A DNA stretch of 64,000 nt from Frigidibacter oleivorans (GTDB taxonomy: Bacteria > Pseudomonadota > Alphaproteobacteria > Rhodobacterales > Rhodobacteraceae): the NCBI RefSeq assembly GCF_003993775.1, contig NZ_RJRZ01000005.1, positions 1-64,000 of the forward strand. Reading direction: 5' to 3'. The position numbers and the translations under genes were made by a program. Under the pieces are notes generated by a model that saw only the letters and a list, made by a program, of their open reading frames with translations, was not told the DNA's origin and did no database searches. Position 1 is the stretch's first letter; each line of letters opens with the position of its first letter. Below, piece after piece: positions 59,714-64,000 of the stretch.

Positions 59714-60885
59714 TCGCCACCTCCCGGCAATTCGAGAGGAAGGCGGGGCGTATCTGGATGATCGGAGGCTGCTGCGACGCCCTTATCGGAAGCCGTTCGC
59801 GGCACCGATGGGGCGACGGCTGCCTTCGTCTTGCCGGCCTGGCTGAGGCTTTTTGCGGTGGCACGGATGAGGTTTTCCACATCACGCGCGCGCTCTTCAA
59901 AGTTAGACTCTTTGTTAGACTCTAAGTTAAGGGGGCGATTTCCGCTTTTGCTTCCGTGCGTTACCCCCTGTTTGGGTTCCTGATAGCACGAGCCTCCGGT
60001 TCCCGATAGCACGATAGCCCGGGTTCCCGATAGCACGAGCCCATTCACAGGTTTTCCACAGCCCGGCGCAGGCTCGAAAGCCAGCAGCTTTCGGCCACCA
60101 ACCTCTGTCTCGAGAAAGAGCGTATAACCCGGCAGCGGCTGCCGCCGGATGATGTCGCGAAGCTCGAAGGCAAACCGCTTGAAGGGGGACAGCGCCCCGG
60201 ATTTCTGGTGAAGATGATGGAAATCGAAACGCCAACCGTCCCGTTGCCTGCCACCATGCTTGCGCACCAGGCGATAGAGCCAACGGTCGAGCCCGCCAGT
60301 CAGGTCGAAATACGCCCGGTCGATGGTGAGGACGAGCGTATTGTCGAGCACGGCCTGGTAGAACCAGTCGGGCACGATCAACTCGATGCCGTCCGGGCGC
60401 CCCTCCCTGTCGCTGCGCTCCTGCCATTCGTTGATCCAGGAGAAACGATGGCGGCGTCCTTCCGCAGGCTGCCGGATCGAGGTGGAGATTGTCGTCGACT
60501 GCAGACGATCCAGCGCCGCCTTCAGGCGCTGGTAATCCCGCGCACTGGTTCCGCGACCAACATAGGTGAGGATCTCATATGGGGTGGCGGCCATCAGCCG
60601 GGAGGTGCGCAGCCCCGCGTCACGCGCCTCGACGATCTGGCTCGCCGCCCAGATCAGGATGTCGGCATCCCAGATTGTGGCCATACCGTGATCGGGAACC
60701 GCCTCGACCCGGATGCTGACGCTGCCAGCGGCAAAGTCGATCGGTGCGACCCGTTTGGATTTGGCGAGGGAGAAAAAGGGATAGGCCATGAGGTCCTGCG
60801 CATCTCTGGGGGCGAAATCCCCGGGCAGCGCGCGGAACAGATCGAGCTGCCCTCGCTCGGAACGGGGTCTGCGTCCATCGGTCAT
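59710..60885 (-). CDS. repA: Replication initiator protein RepA (RPA family)
   Basis: 391 residues. The first 280 form the initiator domain (LMAYPFFSLAKSKRVAPIDFAAGSVSIRVEAV, WDADILIWAASQIVEARD, YEILTYVGRGTSARDYQRLKAALDRLQSTTI, FSWINEW, YFDLTGGLDRWLYRLVRKHGG, FDFHHLHQKSGA, FAFELRDIIR). The C-terminal part is low in conservation and holds repeated VLSGT and ESN words that reflect two sets of direct DNA repeats (59902-59931 and 59974-60039), probable iterons. It allows autonomous replication of the excised element. Confidence 0.94.
   Translation of the reverse strand: MTDGRRPRSERGQLDLFRALPGDFAPRDAQDLMAYPFFSLAKSKRVAPIDFAAGSVSIRVEAVPDHGMATIWDADILIWAASQIVEARDAGLRTSRLMAATPYEILTYVGRGTSARDYQRLKAALDRLQSTTISTSIRQPAEGRRHRFSWINEWQERSDREGRPDGIELIVPDWFYQAVLDNTLVLTIDRAYFDLTGGLDRWLYRLVRKHGGRQRDGWRFDFHHLHQKSGALSPFKRFAFELRDIIRRQPLPGYTLFLETEVGGRKLLAFEPAPGCGKPVNGLVLSGTRAIVLSGTGGSCYQEPKQGVTHGSKSGNRPLNLESNKESNFEERARDVENLIRATAKSLSQAGKTKAAVAPSVPRTASDKGVAAASDHPDTPRLPLELPGGGE
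59902..59931. repeat. 12-bp AT-rich direct repeats inside repA
   Basis: GTTAGACTCTTT (59902) and GTTAGACTCTAA (59914) are head-to-tail, followed by a partial GTTAAG at 59926. The run is AT-rich in a GC-rich gene and lies 43 bases from the 19-bp repeats. It could be the DNA-unwinding part of an origin. Confidence 0.65.
59974..60039. repeat. Three 19-bp direct repeats (iteron candidates) inside repA
   Basis: GGGTTCCTGATAGCACGAG (59974-59992), CGGTTCCCGATAGCACGAT (59997-60015) and GGGTTCCCGATAGCACGAG (60021-60039). The starts are 23 and 24 bases apart, about two helical turns, as iterons of plasmid origins are. They encode the VLSGT repeats of RepA's C-terminal region. Confidence 0.75.
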
Positions 60886-60903
60886 GAAGGTGTCGCCCCC
60901 GCG

Positions 60904-61185
60904 TCAGCGCACGAAGCGGCCAGGCTGCGGGAGGTTGGGGAGCGTGTGGCGCTTCGCTGGCAGCACTTGCCCGCGCGGGTCGGATGTCGAGGTGACGGCG
61001 CCGCGTCCGACCCAGGCCTGCAGGTCCTCAATCGCATAGACCACGCGTCCGCCCAGCTTGTGGTAGGCGGGACCGGTGCCATAGGTCCGGTGCTTCTCCA
61101 GCGTCCGAGCCGACAGGCTCAGGAACTGGGCGGCTTCTTTGGTGCGCAGATAGCGCGGGGGAAGTTCGGTTGAGATGGCGGACAT
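60904..61185 (-). CDS. AlpA/excisionase-like HTH protein
   Basis: 93 residues. MerR-like HTH_17: PPRYLRTKEAAQFLSLSARTLEKHRTYGTGPAYHKLGGRVVYAIEDLQAWVGRGAV. In these elements this small regulator sits directly upstream of repA and may control it, or act as a recombination directionality factor. 18 bases separate it from repA. Confidence 0.92.
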   Translation of the reverse strand: MSAISTELPPRYLRTKEAAQFLSLSARTLEKHRTYGTGPAYHKLGGRVVYAIEDLQAWVGRGAVTSTSDPRGQVLPAKRHTLPNLPQPGRFVR

Positions 61186-61322
61186 CGGGCGTCTCCCTAC
61201 TGTGTGTGACCAGTGCCGCGAAACAGCGGCTGATGACGGTCACGATGGCGAAGCGCGTCCGGTCAGATGCAGTGGGAAGGTAGCAGGGGTAAATCCGCAC
61301 ACCGCGGCGCGGGATCGCCAAC

Positions 61323-61850
61323 CTAGAGGCGGCGCTGGTGGCGAAGGAGCTTGCGATAGCCGCCGGCGATCAGGTCACGCCCCTCGCGAAGGAGGCTGGA
61401 GACGGCAAAACGCGCCGAGGAGACCTGCCATTCATCTCGGTCCAGGTGACCGGTGCGAAATAGCACCTCGGCGATTTGCTTCTGGGTCGCGCCATGGAAG
61501 GCTGCGTCGGAGGCCTGAAGGACACGCCGCAGGCGCGCTTTCTGCTGCGCGGTCAGACGGGTGTCGCGCGGGATTGAACGACGTCGATGCTGGTCCGCCA
61601 GCAGCCGCTGGATCGCCTCCATGCGATCAAGGCCCTCGGGACCGAGAGGGACGGCAGCCACAAGCCGACCGCGGTGTTTGCGCGGAGCGACGAGATGCAG
61701 GTATGTTCCGTCCGGTAGCCTGTGGCACAGGTGCTTGCCAATGCGTGATACCCTGCCGTTTAAGGCAGATATCTCGTCGCCAGCGTCGCCAGCGTCGCCA
61801 GCGTCGTCAGTCTCGTCGACGAGTGACCCGGGAGCGACCACGAGCACCAC
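61323..61850 (-). CDS. DUF2285-containing part of a split DUF6499-DUF2285 gene
   Basis: The frame carries RLTAQQKARLRRVLQASDAAFHGATQKQIAEVLFRTGHLDRDEWQVSSARFAVSSLLREGRDLIAGGYRKLL, the DUF2285 signature. A GTG at 61850 can serve as start, but the frame is open upstream and continues the DUF6499 domain of the neighbouring frame (PVRPGLSATVAEIFWRPEID-TSAVVLVV). The two halves would be one protein if one base were removed at 61918-61920. A 9-bp minisatellite (61776-61802) encodes DAGDAGD in the linker. Confidence 0.8.
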   Translation of the reverse strand: MVLVVAPGSLVDETDDAGDAGDAGDEISALNGRVSRIGKHLCHRLPDGTYLHLVAPRKHRGRLVAAVPLGPEGLDRMEAIQRLLADQHRRRSIPRDTRLTAQQKARLRRVLQASDAAFHGATQKQIAEVLFRTGHLDRDEWQVSSARFAVSSLLREGRDLIAGGYRKLLRHQRRL

Positions 61851-62115
61851 GGCGCTGGTATCGATTTCGGGGCGCCAGAATATCTCTGCGACAGTCGCGC
61901 TCAGACCGGGGCGAACCGGGAAAGCACAACCCCCATCGACGGCCGACCTGATCCATCAGATCAACCCTCTCCGGGGGTTCTCCTGCGAGCTTTGCGTAAT
62001 CATGCTGATATTCGGGATTGCGGCGCAGGCATTCCCAGCCGAGTTCCGGCGCAGCCAGATCATCGAGATAGTCGTAGGCGGCCTGGTCACGCCAATTCGA
62101 GCGATCAGGTTGCAT
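61807..62115 (-). CDS. DUF6499 (transcriptional-regulator-like) part of the split gene
   Basis: MQPDRSNWRDQAAYDYLDDLAAPELGWECLRRNPEYQHDYAKLAGEPPERVDLMDQVGRRWGLCFP is the DUF6499 domain that begins these regulators. After CFP (about residue 66) the frame becomes unrelated text, because of an extra base in a C run (G run 61918-61920 on the plus strand). An ATG at 62115 with AGAGG upstream is the true gene start. As it stands a truncated 102-residue protein is made. Confidence 0.82.
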   Translation of the reverse strand: MQPDRSNWRDQAAYDYLDDLAAPELGWECLRRNPEYQHDYAKLAGEPPERVDLMDQVGRRWGLCFPGSPRSERDCRRDILAPRNRYQRRGARGRSRVTRRRD

Positions 62116-62194
62116 GGCATCGCCTCTCCCCTGGGTTGATCACAAAAAAGGATTCCAAGAGATCAATCACTTGGGAAGCCCACCCCAAGGCATC

Positions 62195-62219
62195 AGGTGA
62201 TGCGCGGGGCGCATCACCT
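62195..62219. promoter_or_regulatory. Perfect 11-bp inverted repeat upstream of the DUF6499 gene
   Basis: AGGTGATGCGC (62195-62205) and GCGCATCACCT (62209-62219) pair perfectly with a 3-base loop. It lies two bases past the stop of the gene at 62222 and 80 bases before the DUF6499 start. No T-run follows. It shares the half-site AGGTGAT/ATCACCT with the inverted repeat at the XRE start (62827-62853), so it may be a second operator for that regulator. Confidence 0.6.
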
Positions 62220-62221
62220 CC

Positions 62222-62491
62222 TCAGGCGGTGCGCCCCGCCGCCAATTGCCGATAGCCCTCGGAACTAAGCCAGCGCGCGCGTTCAAGATGGGCGTCATGG
62301 ACCATGCGCGCCCGCTCCGGCTCTTTCTGCGCATCGAGGCCCAGGATGATCTGCGCGGCCTCCTGCCAGCTCGCGCCCTCGCCTGCAGCATCGAGCAAAC
62401 GCATGTACTGCGCCATGTGACGACGGTCATACTCCGTCACCACGGTCCCCTGCGGCGGCACATCCTGCAAGCTGCTGATCGTCACACGCAT
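62222..62491 (-). CDS. Small DUF2285-like protein
   Basis: 89 residues (VVTEYDRRHMAQYMRLLDAAGEGASWQEAAQIILGLDAQKEPERARMVHDAHLERARWLSSEGYRQLAAG). It matches small DUF2285-type proteins of these elements (YDRRH...YLRLLDA...RARW...GYR). ATG 62491 is preferred over a GTG two codons earlier. Probably DNA-binding; function unknown. Confidence 0.82.
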   Translation of the reverse strand: MRVTISSLQDVPPQGTVVTEYDRRHMAQYMRLLDAAGEGASWQEAAQIILGLDAQKEPERARMVHDAHLERARWLSSEGYRQLAAGRTA

Positions 62492-62590
62492 CCCCACTGC
62501 GGCTTCTGTACAATCCTAGCACAGAAGGTTGACGTTTTCGTGAGCACGGCAATAGCGCAATTCCGTTCACTGCGAAACCTGCCGGAATAG

Positions 62591-62839
62591 TCAGCTCTTA
62601 GCGATGGCCTTCGCCTGCACATGCATCACTCCAATCCCCTGGTCGGAGTTCAGGAGCAGAATGCCATTCGCTTCGAAAGCCCGCCGAACCTGATCGCGCG
62701 TGGTCTCATAGACCTCGAGCCCGCTTTCGGACTCGAGGCGCTTGAGCGCGGTCAAAGATACCCGGGCCTCATCCGCAAGCTGCTCCTGTGTCCAGCCAAG
62801 AAGCGCGCGCGCGGCCCGTGATTGTCGGGAGGTGATCAT
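62591..62839 (-). CDS. XRE-family regulator
   Basis: 82 residues: ITSRQSRAARALLGWTQEQLADEARVSLTALKRLESESGLEVYETTRDQVRRAFEANGILLLNSDQGIGVMHV. A single HTH_XRE domain plus a short tail. The start ATG (62839) and its GGGAGGTGATC ribosome site are the two arms of a perfect inverted repeat, so production is likely autoregulated. It may control the downstream regulator/replication genes. Confidence 0.92.
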   Translation of the reverse strand: MITSRQSRAARALLGWTQEQLADEARVSLTALKRLESESGLEVYETTRDQVRRAFEANGILLLNSDQGIGVMHVQAKAIAKS

Positions 62840-62853
62840 GCAGATCACCTCCC
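62827..62853 (-). promoter_or_regulatory. Inverted repeat that buries the XRE ribosome site and start codon
   Basis: GGGAGGTGATC (62827-62837) and GATCACCTCCC (62843-62853) are perfectly complementary around ATGCA. In the XRE mRNA one arm is the Shine-Dalgarno and the other is the first codons (the start codon lies at the loop edge), so a stem would hide both. The same DNA could be an operator; the half-site AGGTGAT recurs at 62195-62219. Confidence 0.75.
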
Positions 62854-63033
62854 ATCCGGCCCGGCGCAAGCGCCAGAACTACGGCTATTATAGTCGCTTA
62901 TCAGAATTTCACCACCAAAATTCTGACGTGTTTACATTGCGTTTCCGCTTTGGCGCCGCAAAATTCGGGAACTGATTCGGGTGCCCGGTCTGGCGGTCGG
63001 CCCCGACCTTTCGACCGGGGCCTCGCGACGGCG

Positions 63034-63360
63034 TTATTCGCCGCGGCGACCGTTGGGGCGGGACCAGATCAGCGCGTAGCTCTCGCCGTCCTCCTCATCG
63101 AAGAGATTGGCGTAGATCGGGGCGGTGAAGCTCGGATCGTCGAGCTTGAGCCCCAGATAGTCGCGGCCCTCCACGGAGCGCTTGGACCAGGCGGCGCCGA
63201 TCTCGGCGCGGCCCACCAGGACCCGGTGGCTGGGGGCGTTCTCGCCGGTGGCGCGGGTGTCGGGGACGATGCGCACGCCCTTGGCCTGGACGCTGAGGGT
63301 GACGATTTCGCCGGTGAATTCGTTCGAGCCGGTCTTCTTGAAGGTGCCGATGGTCGCCAT
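63034..63360 (-). CDS. DUF736 protein
   Basis: 108 residues (ATIGTFKKTGSNEFTGEIVTLSVQAKGVRIVPDTRATGENAPSHRVLVGRAEIGAAWSKRSVEGRDYLGLKLDDPSFTAPIYANLF, DGESYALIWSRP). A GGAG lies 8 bases upstream of ATG 63360. It is a second member of the family, diverged from the one at 57349. The frame is open upstream to an ATG at 63723, but that stretch is highly structured and carries no domain. Confidence 0.92.
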   Translation of the reverse strand: MATIGTFKKTGSNEFTGEIVTLSVQAKGVRIVPDTRATGENAPSHRVLVGRAEIGAAWSKRSVEGRDYLGLKLDDPSFTAPIYANLFDEEDGESYALIWSRPNGRRGE

Positions 63361-63442
63361 TGTAAGTCTCCGTTTTCCGTTTCCGGGTCCGCACCATTGC
63401 GGCCCGATGGCGATCGACAGGCTGGAGACGACCGGCGGCGCA

Positions 63443-63543
63443 CCCCCGGCCTGCCGGGGGCTGGACAGCAAAGGCAGAACTTTCTTGTTCCGCGCGGAAT
63501 GGGCACAGCCCAGGGGAAGAAAGTTATGGCGGCGCTGTTGCGC
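63443..63543 (-). ncRNA. Branched multi-hairpin region upstream of DUF736 (candidate structured RNA or ssDNA element)
   Basis: Reading the minus strand: hairpin GGCGC/GCGCC (63530-63543, loop AACA); an outer stem AACTTTCTT/AAGAAAGTT (63517-63525 with 63478-63486) enclosing GGGC-TGT-GCCC (63501-63511) and TTCC-GCGC-GGAA (63488-63499); then CCCCCGGC/GCCGGGGG (63443-63460). This is a junction with two inner hairpins plus two flanking ones, 83 bases before the DUF736 start. The plan is more organised than chance GC-rich repeats. The class is unknown. Confidence 0.5.
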
Positions 63544-64000
63544 CAAGCCGGTCGAGGCGTAGCCGGTCTTCGGCCAGATCAGGCCATTGAAGGGGCCGTA
63601 TGGAGCGGACATGAGACGGGCAAGGAACGGAGACGATGGCGGCCGCGGATGCCCGTCAGCCTGACCGGCGTTTTCACCGGCGGGTTCGCTCACCCGCGAC
63701 AGGCCATGCGCATCGTTCTCCATGCACCTCGTCCGGCGTGCCCCCCCCGATCAAAGGTGCGGTTTGCCGTTCGAACGGTCCGCCCCCTCCACCGCACGGC
63801 CACGGGCCGCGACGCGAGCCTCATGCCGATCCGCACGCCGCCCCATACCGGCATCCTGACGACCGGGATGGCATTCCAGCGCTGCTCCGGCTCCGCCTCA
63901 TCGGATCGTCGGCAGTGTCAGGCGCCTACGGGAGAACTGTCCGAAGAGTCGGCGGTCATACCGGCAATGCGGAGGAAGGCGGAAACGCCAACGGCGCCCG
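63544..64000. other. Right end of window, no supported gene
   Basis: A minus-strand frame in line with DUF736 is open from an ATG at 63723, but it is GC-rich and proline-rich without any motif. Another inverted repeat CCGGCG/CACCGG lies near 63664-63680. Beyond 63723 nothing could be recognised. Confidence 0.45.

Noticed and set aside
59974-60039. CRISPR-like direct repeats
   Set aside because: Only three repeats with 4-5 bases between them, inside a conserved replication gene; iterons fit better.
63364-63723. N-terminal extension of the DUF736 protein to an ATG at 63723
   Set aside because: The usual DUF736 start at 63360 has its own ribosome site; the extension lacks a domain and overlaps the hairpin cluster.
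1-64000. Search for an integrase and att sites of the conjugative element
   Set aside because: No tyrosine or serine recombinase frame and no tRNA-end duplication could be recognised, so element borders are not called.

Overview
The window looks like a high-GC alphaproteobacterium, most likely Rhodobacteraceae. The evidence is GC-rich codon use, a Tat-exported molybdenum hydroxylase, Rhodobacterales-type regulators, and the conjugation/maintenance gene order typical of alphaproteobacterial trb-type integrative conjugative elements (ICEs) or plasmids. No rRNA, tRNA, CRISPR array or integrase was recognised, so neither the chromosomal junction nor the integration module is visible.

Left part (1-32.4 kb) is accessory DNA. 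It opens with insertion-sequence debris: the end of an IS407-type IS3 element, two tandem hairpin repeats, an AbiEii-like C-terminal fragment, and an intact IS66 element (942-3405, 8-bp target duplication) that landed in the last codons of an older IS3-family transposase remnant. It continues as a chain of regulator plus small-enzyme units. Regulators are XRE/MmyB, MarR, LysR, TetR and AraC types. Enzymes are alpha/beta hydrolases, SnoaL-like proteins, VOC and ABM proteins, a DHFR-like reductase, an M20 amidohydrolase, aldo/keto reductases, a formylglycine-generating-enzyme-like protein, a cupin, and a methyltransferase/2Fe-2S/molybdopterin hydroxylase operon. Several regulators have clear palindromic operators at their promoters. 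The make-up suggests a detoxification or small-molecule catabolism island.

Middle part (32.8-43.5 kb) begins the conjugative backbone: an AT-richer LysR gene, a DUF2274 protein, then the mating-pore operon trbI-G-F-L-K-J-E-D-C-B on the minus strand. Many of its genes overlap by 4 bases. From 43.5 to 52.1 kb a second cargo block interrupts the backbone between trbB and the copG-like/traG genes. It holds an IS5 element, a HAD pseudogene, GFA, DUF4287, cupin, DoxX and HxlR genes, an IS407-type IS3 element, an ardC gene cut after its HELTH motif, and a hydrolase/TetR pair.

Right part (52.1-63.4 kb) is the rest of the backbone, also on the minus strand. It runs ribbon-helix-helix protein, TraG/VirD4, DUF3363 relaxase, a palindrome array that may be oriT or an operator, lytic transglycosylase, DUF736, TraF peptidase, DUF2840, small RHH protein, ParA, replication initiator RepA, AlpA-like HTH, DUF2285/DUF6499 (split by a one-base frameshift), a DUF2285-like protein, an XRE regulator and a second DUF736. 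RepA, ParA and RHH provide replication and partition; relaxase, TraG, TraF and Trb provide transfer; the XRE and DUF proteins probably regulate the element.

The signals most worth a second look are: three 19-bp direct repeats beside two 12-bp repeats inside repA (a candidate origin within the gene); an XRE gene whose Shine-Dalgarno and start codon lie in a perfect 11-bp inverted repeat that shares half-sites with a second palindrome upstream of the DUF6499 gene; a branched multi-hairpin region upstream of the terminal DUF736 gene; and the 11-bp palindrome array upstream of the relaxase.
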